The notes below the pieces were generated by a model. It saw nothing but the letters and a program-made list of their open reading frames with translations, did no database searches and was not told where the DNA came from. Both the position numbers and the translations under genes were made by a program. This document shows positions 41,191-50,309 of a stretch of 64,000 bases of DNA, piece by piece (the first letter of the stretch is position 1; every line of letters starts with the position of its first letter). Location: positions 62,001-126,000 of the forward strand of contig CATYZE010000002.1 in NCBI GenBank assembly GCA_958415525.1. The letters are read 5' to 3'. Source of the stretch: an uncultured Collinsella sp. (GTDB lineage: Bacteria; Actinomycetota; Coriobacteriia; Coriobacteriales; Coriobacteriaceae).

Positions 41191-42750
41191 ATGGAAACGT
41201 TGATTCTTGCCCTGCTCGCGACCCCTTTGGTGTTCTCGCTCGTCATGGCATTTTTGCCCAAGAACACGTCCTATAGCGTGTTTGCGGGACTCAACCTGGT
41301 CTCTGTCGCGGCCGTCCTGGTTCTGTCGCTTATGACCGCCGGCGACGTCCTTGTGAGCGGCAACACCGCCAACGCCCTTGGCCTGTGGTTCCACCTCGAT
41401 TCGCTGGGCTCCATCTTTGTGTTGCTCATCGGCTTTATCGGTTTTCTCACGGGACTGTTCTCGCTGCCCTACGTCAAGGCCGACATCGAGGAGGGCGCCA
41501 TGCCCGCCGAGCGTGCTAAGCAGTACTACGCGCTGTTTAGCCTGTTTGTGTTCACCATGCTGCTCGCATGCCTGTCCAACAACATGATCCTCACCTGGGC
41601 CGCCGTGGAGGCAACTACGCTGTCCACCGTGTTTCTCGTCGGTATCTACAAGAACAAGACCGCCCTCGAGGCCTCTTGGAAGTACGCCATGGTCTGCACC
41701 GCCGGCGTGGCCTTTGGCCTCTTTGGCACGCTGCTGATCTATGCCAACGCCGCCGACGTGATTCCCAACGCCCACGAGGCTGCGTTCCTGTCGTCTGTCC
41801 TGCCCTATGCCGACCAGTACGACCCGACGCTCATGCGCCTCGCCTTCGCGTTTATTGTGATCGGGTTTGGCACCAAGGCCGGCCTGTTCCCCATGCACAC
41901 CTGGCTGCCCGACGCCCACTCCCAGGCCCCGAGCCCTGTCTCGGCCCTGCTCTCGGGCGTGCTGCTTAAGTGCGCCATGCTCGTGATCATGCGCTTCTAC
42001 GGCTTTACCATCCAGGCCGTAGGCGCCGACTACCCCCAGCTTCTGCTGCTGATCGTCGGTACGCTGTCCATCCTGGTGGCGGCGCTTTCTATGTTCCGCC
42101 AGGACGACCTCAAGCGCCGCTTCGCCTACTCCTCCGTGGAGAACGTGGGCGTCATCGCGCTGTGCCTGGGTGTCGGCGGCCCGCTGGGTATCGCCGCGGC
42201 CCTGCTGCACTGCGTGTTCCACGGCTTTACCAAGACGCTTGCCTTCTGCGTGTCCGGTAACATCCAGCATGCCTACGGTACGCGCAGCCTGGCCAAGATC
42301 CAGGGCGTCGTGGAGGTTGCTCCCGCCACCGCCGCGCTCGCCATCCTGGCGCTGCTGGGCCTTGCCGCCTTCCCGCCCTTTGGCATGTTCATCTCGGAGT
42401 TTTTGACCTTTGTCGCCGGCGTTACCGCTGGCCCGATGTGGCTTGTCGTCGTGGTGGCCCTCGGCCTTACCGTCGCCATCTCCGCGCTCACCCGCATCGC
42501 GCTAAAGTCGGTGTTCGGTCATGCTCCCGAGGGCATGGGTAAGCACGAGGCCCCGGCGCTCATGCTGATCCCCGAGATCATCCTGGCCGTCATGATCCTT
42601 TGGTTTGGTATCGCCACGCCCACGCCGCTCGTGAGCGGTGTCGAGGCCGCAACCGGTATCGTGCTCGAGCAGAGCACCGAAGAGCTTCATGCGGCGCCGA
42701 TGTACCGCGCTGTGTTCGGTACCCAGACCGCTCAGAGCGAGGTGGAGTAA
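41191..42750 (+). CDS. hyfF: Hydrogenase-4 membrane subunit HyfF (NuoN/L-like)
   Basis: A 519-residue antiporter-like membrane subunit, third of its type in the operon. Motifs: TWAAVEATTLSTVFLVGIYKN (Glu), GFGTKAGLFPMHTWLPDAHSQAPSPVSALLSG (Lys, His) and HCVFHGFTKTLAFCVSGN. It begins three bases after hyfE stops, with GAGGGG ahead of the ATG. Confidence 0.92.
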   Translation: METLILALLATPLVFSLVMAFLPKNTSYSVFAGLNLVSVAAVLVLSLMTAGDVLVSGNTANALGLWFHLDSLGSIFVLLIGFIGFLTGLFSLPYVKADIEEGAMPAERAKQYYALFSLFVFTMLLACLSNNMILTWAAVEATTLSTVFLVGIYKNKTALEASWKYAMVCTAGVAFGLFGTLLIYANAADVIPNAHEAAFLSSVLPYADQYDPTLMRLAFAFIVIGFGTKAGLFPMHTWLPDAHSQAPSPVSALLSGVLLKCAMLVIMRFYGFTIQAVGADYPQLLLLIVGTLSILVAALSMFRQDDLKRRFAYSSVENVGVIALCLGVGGPLGIAAALLHCVFHGFTKTLAFCVSGNIQHAYGTRSLAKIQGVVEVAPATAALAILALLGLAAFPPFGMFISEFLTFVAGVTAGPMWLVVVVALGLTVAISALTRIALKSVFGHAPEGMGKHEAPALMLIPEIILAVMILWFGIATPTPLVSGVEAATGIVLEQSTEELHAAPMYRAVFGTQTAQSEVE

Positions 42751-42753
42751 CCA

Positions 42754-44526
42754 ATGACTGATACTGAGAACAAGGTGTATGCCCGCCGCTGCGAGAGCCA
42801 TGTCGAGGCCCTGCGCCGCGCCGTTCCGGGCTGCATCGAGAAGGTCGAGTGGCAGTGCGAGGACCAGCTGACGATCACCGTCAAGCTGGACCGTCTGCCC
42901 GAGGCCGTCCACTACCTGTACTACGAGCGCTACGGCTGGATTCCCGTGATCGTCGGCAACGACGAGCGCAGCCTGTGTGGCCGCTACGCCGTGTACTACC
43001 TCATCTCCATGGAGGGGGAGGACCCCGGCTGGGTGACCGTGCGCGCCGAGGTCGATCCCGCCAAGATGACGTTCCCGTCCGTGACGCCGTTCGTCCCCGC
43101 CTGCGTGTGGGGCGAGCGCGAGCTGCGCGATATGTTCGGCCTGATTCCCGAGGGCCTGCCCGATCGCCGTCGCCTGGTGCTACCCGACGACTGGCCGAGC
43201 GGTCTGTACCCGCTGCGCAAGGACTCCATGGACTACCGTTTCCGTCCCGCTCCCGTAAGCGACATGGAAAACTACGAGTTCTTGGCCGACACCAAGGGCA
43301 AGGAGACGACTCTTGTCCCCATGGGACCTTTGCACATTACCTCCGACGAGCCCGGCCACTTCCGCCTGTTCGTGGAGGGCGAGACGATCGTCGACGCCGA
43401 CTACCGCCTGTTCTATGTGCACCGCGGCATGGAGAAGGTCGCCGAGACGCGCCTGAACTATGACGCCGTGACGTTTTTGGCCGACCGTATCTGCGGTATC
43501 TGCGGCTGCGCCCACTCGGTGGCCTATGCTGAGGCTGTCGAGCGCGCCCAGGGCGTCCACGTCCCGCCGCGCGCCCAGTACATCCGCGCCATCATGCTCG
43601 AGGTCGAGCGCCTGCACTCGCACCTGCTCAACATTGGCTTGGCGTCGCACTACACCGGCTTCGATTCCGGCTTCCAGCAGTTCTTCCGCGTCCGCGAGAA
43701 GTCCATGGACCTGGCCGAGAAGCTCTCCGGTCACCGCAAGACCTATGGCCTCAACGTGATCGGCGGCGTGCGTCGCGACATCCTGGCCGAGCAGAAGCTC
43801 TCCACGCTCACGACCATCCACCAGCTGCGCTCCGAGGTCACCGAGCTCGTCGACGTCCTGCTCTCCACGCCCAACTTTATTGAGCGTACGAGCGGCATCG
43901 GCATCCTCGACCGCAAGATCGCCCGCGACTTCTCGCCGGTCGGTCCGCTCATGCGCGGCTCGGGTTATGCCCGCGACGTGCGTTTTGACCATCCCTTCGA
44001 CGGCTATGCCGATCCCGACATCCAAAAGATGCATGCGGCCACGGCCGACACCTGCGATGCCTTCGGCCGTACCGCCGTGCGTATCCAGGAGGTCTACGAT
44101 TCGATCGACATGATCGAGACCATGCTCGAGAACTGCCCGTCGGGCCCCATCCTCACCACGGATTGGGAGTACACGCCGCACAAGTACGCCATCGGTGCTA
44201 CCGAGGCGCCGCGCGGCGAGGACGTGCACTGGGCCATGCTCGGCAACAACCAGAAGTGCTACCGTTGGCGCGCCAAGGCTGCTACGTACAGCAACTGGCC
44301 GGTCCTGCGCTACATGTTCCGCGGCAACACCGTGGGTGATGCGGCGCTCATCGTCGGCTCGCTCGACCCGTGCTACTCCTGCACCGACCGCGTGACGGTG
44401 ACCGACGTGGCCGCCAAGCGCGACCACGTGCTGGATAAGGAGCAGTTCGAGAACGTCTGGCGCGACAAGTCGCCGCTTGCGGGCGAGGGCACCATGGCCG
44501 CTCCGCTCGATGAGGAGGCGCTCTAA
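42754..44526 (+). CDS. hyfG: [NiFe]-hydrogenase-4 large subunit HyfG/HycE
   Basis: A 590-residue fusion of a NuoC-like N-terminal domain (to about residue 175; WGERELRDMFGL is its hallmark) with the NiFe catalytic domain. The NiFe site uses RICGICGCAHS near residue 244 and DPCYSCTDR at 538-546. About 45 residues follow the last Cys pair; in HycE such a tail is cut after nickel insertion by the HycI protease, and a hycI-type gene is present downstream. It makes H2 from electrons of formate in the Group 4a family. Confidence 0.94.
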   Translation: MTDTENKVYARRCESHVEALRRAVPGCIEKVEWQCEDQLTITVKLDRLPEAVHYLYYERYGWIPVIVGNDERSLCGRYAVYYLISMEGEDPGWVTVRAEVDPAKMTFPSVTPFVPACVWGERELRDMFGLIPEGLPDRRRLVLPDDWPSGLYPLRKDSMDYRFRPAPVSDMENYEFLADTKGKETTLVPMGPLHITSDEPGHFRLFVEGETIVDADYRLFYVHRGMEKVAETRLNYDAVTFLADRICGICGCAHSVAYAEAVERAQGVHVPPRAQYIRAIMLEVERLHSHLLNIGLASHYTGFDSGFQQFFRVREKSMDLAEKLSGHRKTYGLNVIGGVRRDILAEQKLSTLTTIHQLRSEVTELVDVLLSTPNFIERTSGIGILDRKIARDFSPVGPLMRGSGYARDVRFDHPFDGYADPDIQKMHAATADTCDAFGRTAVRIQEVYDSIDMIETMLENCPSGPILTTDWEYTPHKYAIGATEAPRGEDVHWAMLGNNQKCYRWRAKAATYSNWPVLRYMFRGNTVGDAALIVGSLDPCYSCTDRVTVTDVAAKRDHVLDKEQFENVWRDKSPLAGEGTMAAPLDEEAL

Positions 44527-44527
44527 T

Positions 44528-45244
44528 ATGCTGAAGCTTTGGAAGGTTAACGCCAAGGCCGGCGACGCGACGGTCAAGTACCCGTTTGCGCCGTTCCCCA
44601 CCAACAAGGACATGCGCGGCAAGCCCGAGCACAACGCCGAACTCTGCATCGCCTGCGGTGCCTGCGGCGTCGCGTGCCCGGCCGATGCCATCCGCATGGA
44701 TACCGACCTTGCGGCCGATACCATCACCTGGTCGATCGACTACGGCCGCTGCATCTTCTGCGGCCGCTGCGAGGAAGCCTGCCCCATGGAGGCCATCAAG
44801 CTCACCGAGGAGTTTGAGCTGGCCGTCATGAGTAAGGACGACCTCACCAGCAAGAGCGTCTACACGCTCGAGCACTGCTCGCGCTGCGGCAAGCCGTTCG
44901 CTCCGCACAAGGAGATCGACTACGCCAAGCGCCTGCTGCAGAAGGCCGGTGGCATGGAGGCCGAGCAGGCCGCCCGCACCGTCGGTATGTGCCAGGAGTG
45001 CAAGCGCGAGCTCGACGCCCTGCGCGCCGCCTCGGCCGTAAAGACCGGTAACGCCGCCGGCATGGTTGCTAACGAGACGCCCACGTCTGGCGAGCCCCAG
45101 GGTCCCGGTATGGAGTATCTGGGCGGCCACGGTGTGAACCCGGAATATATCGACCGCGAGCTTAACCCCGATGCGCCCGAGATTCCCGCCGGTCCGGCGC
45201 CGGTCGAGGGCATCATCATGGATCTCGATAAGAAGGAGGAGTAA
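44528..45244 (+). CDS. hyfH: Hydrogenase-4 ferredoxin subunit HyfH/HycF (NuoI-like)
   Basis: A 238-residue protein with two [4Fe-4S] motifs (LCIACGACGVACPADA, RCIFCGRCEEACPMEA), equivalent to NuoI, relaying electrons in the membrane arm. Two further pairs, CSRCGKPF and CQECKREL, could bind zinc. The C-terminal ~70 residues are acidic and Pro/Gly-rich and look disordered. The ATG at 44528 is 1 base after the hyfG stop. Confidence 0.9.
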   Translation: MLKLWKVNAKAGDATVKYPFAPFPTNKDMRGKPEHNAELCIACGACGVACPADAIRMDTDLAADTITWSIDYGRCIFCGRCEEACPMEAIKLTEEFELAVMSKDDLTSKSVYTLEHCSRCGKPFAPHKEIDYAKRLLQKAGGMEAEQAARTVGMCQECKRELDALRAASAVKTGNAAGMVANETPTSGEPQGPGMEYLGGHGVNPEYIDRELNPDAPEIPAGPAPVEGIIMDLDKKEE

Positions 45245-45246
45245 CC

Positions 45247-46029
45247 ATGGCCGAACCCACGCTTTTGCCCGAGCGGCTTCAGTACCGCCCGACCAAGATC
45301 GAGCTCGACGAGAGCATCGAGAAGGCCAAGGCGACCCTTCTTAAGAAGATCAAGCGCTCGGTGTACGTCTACCGCGTTGACTGCGGTGGCTGCAACGGCT
45401 GCGAGATCGAGATCTTCGGCTCCATCACGCCCGTCTTTGACGTTGAGCGTTTTGGTATTAAGGTCGTGCCGTCGCCGCGCCACGCCGATGTGCTGCTGTA
45501 CACCGGCGCCGTGACGCGTGCCATGCGCATGCCGGCCCTGCGTGCCTTTGAGGCCGCACCCGATCCCAAGATCGTGGTGTCCTACGGCGCGTGTGGCTGC
45601 ACCGGCGGCATTTTCTACGACAACTACTGCGTGTGGGGCGGCACGGACAAGATTTTGCCGGTCGATGTCTACATCCCCGGCTGCCCGCCCAGCCCCGCGC
45701 AGACCATCTACGGCTTTGCCATGGCGCTCGGTCTGCTCGACCAAAAGCTCCATGCCGAGACCACGGTGGAGGCCGATGGCGAGCAGGCCGATATCCTGCA
45801 CCCCGGCGTGCCGTACAAGCTGCGCGTTGCCATCGAGCGCGAGGCTCGTGCCATGAGCGGCTACCGCTATGGCCGCGACCTGGCCAACGAGTTTATGGAT
45901 ACGCTCGAGGGTGCGCCCAAGGGTGATATCCGCGGCGCCATGGCGCTACTGATCGACAAGCAGGATGATCCCCGTCGCGTCGAGGTGTACTCGGCGCTGC
46001 AGGATCTGGTGCTGGCCGGAGGTCGCTAG
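45247..46029 (+). CDS. hyfI: [NiFe]-hydrogenase-4 small subunit HyfI/HycG (NuoB-like)
   Basis: A 260-residue NuoB-like protein that carries the cluster nearest the NiFe site. The motif DCGGCNGCEIE (Cys46, Cys49 and Cys52 region), YGACGCTGG and VYIPGCPPSP give the expected Cys ligands. No twin-arginine signal, so it faces the cytoplasm, as in all energy-converting hydrogenases. The tail of about 60 residues after the NuoB domain is longer than in NuoB. Confidence 0.92.
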   Translation: MAEPTLLPERLQYRPTKIELDESIEKAKATLLKKIKRSVYVYRVDCGGCNGCEIEIFGSITPVFDVERFGIKVVPSPRHADVLLYTGAVTRAMRMPALRAFEAAPDPKIVVSYGACGCTGGIFYDNYCVWGGTDKILPVDVYIPGCPPSPAQTIYGFAMALGLLDQKLHAETTVEADGEQADILHPGVPYKLRVAIEREARAMSGYRYGRDLANEFMDTLEGAPKGDIRGAMALLIDKQDDPRRVEVYSALQDLVLAGGR

Positions 46030-46611
46030 ATGGAGCTTGTGGACCGCTCTGGTTACTTTGCGGGCCCCGGCATGCTCGGCGGTTCCTTCGGTGATGCCTC
46101 GCGCGCAAGTGGCGAGGCTGCCGAGGGCGTCGCCGATCCCTGCCTGACCCATGCACCCGATCAGGTGGTCTTCTACGAGCTCACGCGCAAGTTTGTCGAG
46201 ACCGAGGAAGACGTTCCCCAGGAGGCCTGCGACGTGCTGTACTACACGCTCGCCGTGGGCCACCATACCGGCGTGCTCGATTGCTTTGAGCCGCGCCTGT
46301 CCGTGCCGGTGGACGTGTTCTATTCGCTGGTCGATGCGCTGCCGGAAGGGGAGGCCCGGACTAAGTTTGAGGCCATCCGCTCCTTTGGCGAGTGCCAGCT
46401 CGACAAGGCGGCCGTGCCGTCGCTGCTCGAGGCCTGCGATGCCTTGCTCGACGAGCGCGGCTTTCGCGGCTCGGCCAAGGCGGGTATCTCGGTGTTCGAT
46501 GACGACTTTGGCCTGCATGCCCAGCAGGTCGCGTTTCTGATGAAGTTTCGCGACCTGGTGGAGCGCGTGCGCGACGTGTCGGGTGTGTACTTGACGGGAA
46601 GGTTGCAGTAA
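46030..46611 (+). CDS. hycH: Formate hydrogenlyase maturation protein HycH family
   Basis: A 193-residue protein recognised as HycH by VVFYELTRKFV, DVLYYTLAVGHHTGVLDCF and the gene position. HycH is needed for processing of the large subunit but is not part of the final complex. The start touches the hyfI stop. The first ~45 residues are not clearly similar to HycH, so a later start is possible, but no better ribosome site is seen. Confidence 0.82.
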   Translation: MELVDRSGYFAGPGMLGGSFGDASRASGEAAEGVADPCLTHAPDQVVFYELTRKFVETEEDVPQEACDVLYYTLAVGHHTGVLDCFEPRLSVPVDVFYSLVDALPEGEARTKFEAIRSFGECQLDKAAVPSLLEACDALLDERGFRGSAKAGISVFDDDFGLHAQQVAFLMKFRDLVERVRDVSGVYLTGRLQ

Positions 46612-47114
46612 TGGGCCGCGTTATCGATGGCCGCGTGAACGGCGCCCCCTTTGTGGGCATCGTGCTCACGGCCGGAAGCGTTTTGCGCGCCGACGATGCC
46701 GCCGGCCCCGTGCTCTCCAAAAAGATGGAGGACGCGCCCCTTGCCGGTTGGTACACCATCGACGGCGGGCAGACGCCCGAGGACGACATCATCGAGGTCA
46801 AGCGCGAGCGTCCGCCGCGCTTGGTGCTTGTGGATGCCGCCGATATGGCGTTGCCCGTCGGTTCGATCCGTCTGCTCGACAAACGTGATGTGGCTCGCAA
46901 GTCGATGTTCACCACGCATTCGCTTCCGCTCTCGATTTTGATCGAAGAGATCGAGCAATCATGCGATGATATCGTCTTCGTAGGGATTCAGCCGGGCGAC
47001 ACGGAGTTCTACAACCCCATGTCCCCGGAGGTCTTTGACGCCGTCGACGCCGTGTACGACGCCGTGGCCGCCAACGACTTTTCCCACTTTGTTCGCTTGG
47101 GGCAGGAGCTGTAG
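46611..47114 (+). CDS. hycI: Hydrogenase maturation endopeptidase HycI
   Basis: A 167-residue protease that trims the C-terminal tail of the large subunit after nickel is in place. The nickel-sensing residues lie in RADDAAG, LVDAADM and TTHSLPLS. The family's usual GN before the first acidic pair is GS here. The stop of hycH and the start of hycI share one base (TAATG), so translation is coupled. Size is like E. coli HycI (156). Confidence 0.88.
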   Translation: MGRVIDGRVNGAPFVGIVLTAGSVLRADDAAGPVLSKKMEDAPLAGWYTIDGGQTPEDDIIEVKRERPPRLVLVDAADMALPVGSIRLLDKRDVARKSMFTTHSLPLSILIEEIEQSCDDIVFVGIQPGDTEFYNPMSPEVFDAVDAVYDAVAANDFSHFVRLGQEL

Positions 47115-47153
47115 GAGCGCTTGTCCCTGCTGATTAGGAAAGTAGTGATTGAC

Positions 47154-47993
47154 ATGGCAGATACCAAGGTGGAGTATCCCGCTCCCGATTGCCTGGCGCC
47201 CGCCGCGATCGAGGCAAAGACCGAGGCCGCCGGCGTGACCAAGGCAAACCTGCCGGTCGCGAAGGCCTTTGTCTTGGCGATGTTCGCCGGTGCGTTCATC
47301 GCCTTCGGTGGCCTGTTCTTTACCGTGTTTTTGAGTGATAGCACCTTGGGCTGGGGTGCCCAGCGCGTTGTGGGTGGCCTGTGCTTTTGCTTGGGCCTGG
47401 TGCTCGTGCTGGTGTGCGGCGCCGAGCTCTTTACGGGCAACTCACTTATGGTCTGCGCGCTCAAGAGCAAAAAGATCACGCTGCCCCAGATGCTCAAAGC
47501 CTGGCTGGTCGTGTGGGTCGGTAACTTTGTCGGTGCCCTGTTCATCGTCTTTTTGGTGTACATGGCCGGCATCTATAAGCTCAACGGCGAGGCGGTCGCC
47601 AATTCCATGGTGAGCGTCGCCGCCGGCAAGGTGACGATCGACTGGGTGACGATCTTCTTCCGCGGCATCCTGTGCAACATTTTTGTGTGCCTGGCCGTGT
47701 GGATCGGCACCGCCGGCAAGACCGTGGTCGACAAGGTCGTGGGCATTCTGCTGCCCATCGCCGCCTTTGTGGCCTGCGGTTTTGAGCACTGCGTTGCCAA
47801 CATGTACTTTTTGCCCATGGGTGCCGTGATGCACGCGTGCGGCTATGGTGCCGACGTCGCCGGTGCCGATGCGCTCGACGCCGCGGGCATTGCGTTTAAC
47901 CTGTCCGCCGCCACGCTGGGCAACATCGTGGGCGGCGCGGTTCTGGTCGCGCTCGGCTACTGGTTTATCTACGCCAAGAAGTCCGAGGCGTAA
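47154..47993 (+). CDS. focA: Formate/nitrite channel FocA
   Basis: A 279-residue pentameric channel of the FNT family with six hydrophobic helices. Motifs: GGLCFCLGLVLVLVCGAELFTGNSLM, VGNFVGAL, FFRGILCNIFVCLAVW, and GFEHCVANMYFLPMGAVM with the central His of the pore. It is 40 bases after hycI, so it is the last gene of the formate operon and moves formate in or out. Start uncertain: ATG 47154 gives MADTKVEYPAPD; TTG 47121 with TAGGAG, or GTG 47145 after AGGAAAG, are alternatives. Confidence 0.92.
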   Translation: MADTKVEYPAPDCLAPAAIEAKTEAAGVTKANLPVAKAFVLAMFAGAFIAFGGLFFTVFLSDSTLGWGAQRVVGGLCFCLGLVLVLVCGAELFTGNSLMVCALKSKKITLPQMLKAWLVVWVGNFVGALFIVFLVYMAGIYKLNGEAVANSMVSVAAGKVTIDWVTIFFRGILCNIFVCLAVWIGTAGKTVVDKVVGILLPIAAFVACGFEHCVANMYFLPMGAVMHACGYGADVAGADALDAAGIAFNLSAATLGNIVGGAVLVALGYWFIYAKKSEA

Positions 47994-48015
47994 GGTACCG
48001 TCTGTTTGACGTTGG

Positions 48016-48051
48016 GCCTCCCGCGGGGCGTTGCCGTGCGGGAGGCTTTTT
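48016..48051 (+). terminator. Terminator of the formate hydrogenlyase operon
   Basis: GCCTCCCGC (48016-48024) pairs perfectly with GCGGGAGGC (48038-48046), then five T. Confidence 0.85.
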
Positions 48052-48115
48052 GGGTCTGGGGCTCGTTGCCGGGCTCTTGGCCTGTTGTGTTTGGCTGATG
48101 AAAGGGGTAATCGAG

Positions 48116-50233
48116 ATGGCATCTGCTGTGAAGCGTGACGGTCGCGCCGTGGTGACCACATGCGGGGGATGCTATGCCGATTGCGCCTTTGCGGCACGCG
48201 TTGAGGACGGTCGCGTGGTGGCCGAGTTGCCGGTGCCGGGGCATCCGTGCGCGGCGCGTGCCCTGTGCGCCCGCGGACGGCATCGCCTGGCAATGCCGTT
48301 TGACGAGCGCGACCGCATTTTGCATCCCATGCGCCGCCGCGCCGATGGCTCGGGGTTTGATGCGATTTCGTGGGACGAGGCGTTTTCGGAGATCGCGGCG
48401 CGCCTTGGGGGGATTGTTGACGGGCATGGTCCGCGCGCGCTGGGCATGACGCTCGGCGTGCCCTCGTTCGACCGCTACTGGGCGTGTCGTTTTATGCATG
48501 CGCTGGGCTCGCCCAACGTATACGGTGCAGACGGTGCCTGCGAGGTAAGCCGACTTACCGGTTGGGAGCACAGCCTGGGTTATAGTCCCACCTCCGACCT
48601 TGCGCATACCGACTGCATCATGTACCTGGGTCGTTCCATTGTCGATTCGTCGACGATGGGGGCCGTTGATGCGCTCAATGATGCGCGCCGGCGCGGGGCG
48701 AAGATTATTGTGGTTGACCCCCGGCGCAGTGGCTCTGCTGCGCTTGCCGACCGCTGGCTGCGCGTGCGTCCGGGCTGCGACTTGGCGCTGCTGTTGGGTA
48801 TTGTCCACGTGCTGATTGCCGAGGACCTGTACGATCACGAGTTCGTGACCCGCTATACCACGGGCTTTGACGAGCTGGCGCAGGCGGCCCGTGCTTGGAC
48901 GCCCGAGTGGGCCGAGTCCATGTGCGACGTGCCGGCCGCAGAGATTGTCGCCACGGCGCGCGATCTAGCTGCCGCGGCGCCTGCTGCGGTGGTGGATGCT
49001 GGCTTTCATGGTGGCATCGGTATCGCGTATGCGAACAGTACCCAGACGGCGCGAGCTATCTGCATGGTCGATGTGCTGCTGGGCTGTATTGGACATGCGG
49101 GCGGAGCACTCAATCCACCCACACCGCTTGCGCTGGGCGACCTCGATCCCGCACGCTTTGCGACGCCGCCGGTGCCGCGCGGGCCCAAGCTGGGGTCCGA
49201 GCGCTATCCGCTGGTCGATCCGGTGCGCGGCCTGTGCACGACTATCGGTCAGTCGATTCTTGCCGGAGACCTGCACGGGCTGATCGTTTACGCCAGCAAT
49301 CCCGGTGCGGGCTATGGCAATGCTGGTGCGTGGCTATCGATTCTGGAACAGCTTGATCTACTCGTGACGATTGATATTCGCTGGTCCGAGACGGCGCGCG
49401 CTTCTGACTTCGTGCTGCCCGATGTGACGTATCAGGAAGCCGACCGCGGCGTGGGAACGGTGACAGGCGCCAACGATGCGCGCGTGTTCTACCGCAACGC
49501 CGTGCTGCCTGTGCAGCATGACGACACACGTCCCGGTCGGGAGATTTTTGCCGGTCTGGCGCAGGCCTGCGGCGTGGGTGAGTACTTTCGGTTTACGTCC
49601 GACGATCTGGCGGCTGCCCAGGTGGCGCCGTTTGGGATCAATCTGGACGAGCTCAAGGAGCGCGGCTGGGTCGACACGGGTGTTGCGCTGCCGTCGCGTA
49701 CGGGCGAGCCTGTGATCCCCTTGAACGGCGGCAGGATCGCGCTGGCAAGCGACGTATGGGAACGCGCCGGTCTGGGTCGTGTGCCCAACTGGATCGCGCC
49801 CATGGTTGAGCCAAGCCCGGGAACGTTTCGCCTCATTAGCGGCAACCGTCCCTTTGAGTCGCATACCTCGCGAAGGCTTGCGGCCCAAGGTGCCGCCGAG
49901 GTTGGATTGGATCTGGATGCCGTGCAGATGAATGCCGATGCTGCTGCGCACATGGGCATCGCTGACGGCGAGATCGTCGAGCTTGTGAGCGATATGGGCC
50001 GCGACCGCGTGCGCGTGGAGACGACGCCGTTTCTGCATCCGGCGTGCATCTTCACCTCGGCCGCTCCCGGCGGGCGTTCGTTTGGCGCCGATGCCGGTGG
50101 CGCTCAAGCCTTGGGCGTGGGTCCGCTCGACCATACGCCGTTGCGTTGGGACCCGTTGACGGGCGCTGCGCTCACCCAGGAAAACGCCGTTCGCGTGGAA
50201 AAGATCGCGGCACGCGAGGATAATAGCGATTGA
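48116..50233 (+). CDS. Molybdopterin-dependent oxidoreductase of the DMSO reductase family, substrate unknown
   Basis: A 705-residue enzyme with an N-terminal [4Fe-4S] site (CGGCYADC, then a Cys in LCARG), the MGD-binding regions (SRSI/VDPRRSGSAALADRWLRVRPG and ISGNRPFESHTSRR) and a C-terminal dinucleotide-binding domain (MGIADGEIVELVSDMGRDRVRV). The probable metal ligand is Cys in GADGACEVSR. No signal peptide, so cytoplasmic. No electron-transfer or membrane subunit gene adjoins it, which is unusual. The ATG at 48116 follows GAAAGGGG; an earlier in-frame ATG is at 48098. The neighbour selA might suggest a selenium link, but no UGA occurs inside. Substrate cannot be told. Confidence 0.85.
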   Translation: MASAVKRDGRAVVTTCGGCYADCAFAARVEDGRVVAELPVPGHPCAARALCARGRHRLAMPFDERDRILHPMRRRADGSGFDAISWDEAFSEIAARLGGIVDGHGPRALGMTLGVPSFDRYWACRFMHALGSPNVYGADGACEVSRLTGWEHSLGYSPTSDLAHTDCIMYLGRSIVDSSTMGAVDALNDARRRGAKIIVVDPRRSGSAALADRWLRVRPGCDLALLLGIVHVLIAEDLYDHEFVTRYTTGFDELAQAARAWTPEWAESMCDVPAAEIVATARDLAAAAPAAVVDAGFHGGIGIAYANSTQTARAICMVDVLLGCIGHAGGALNPPTPLALGDLDPARFATPPVPRGPKLGSERYPLVDPVRGLCTTIGQSILAGDLHGLIVYASNPGAGYGNAGAWLSILEQLDLLVTIDIRWSETARASDFVLPDVTYQEADRGVGTVTGANDARVFYRNAVLPVQHDDTRPGREIFAGLAQACGVGEYFRFTSDDLAAAQVAPFGINLDELKERGWVDTGVALPSRTGEPVIPLNGGRIALASDVWERAGLGRVPNWIAPMVEPSPGTFRLISGNRPFESHTSRRLAAQGAAEVGLDLDAVQMNADAAAHMGIADGEIVELVSDMGRDRVRVETTPFLHPACIFTSAAPGGRSFGADAGGAQALGVGPLDHTPLRWDPLTGAALTQENAVRVEKIAAREDNSD

Positions 50234-50309
50234 TTGACTCAGCCGATCGAATTGGCTGATAGTTTGACGTTCGAACGATTGATTCACCTTTGGTTTTGAA
50301 AGGTCGCAC

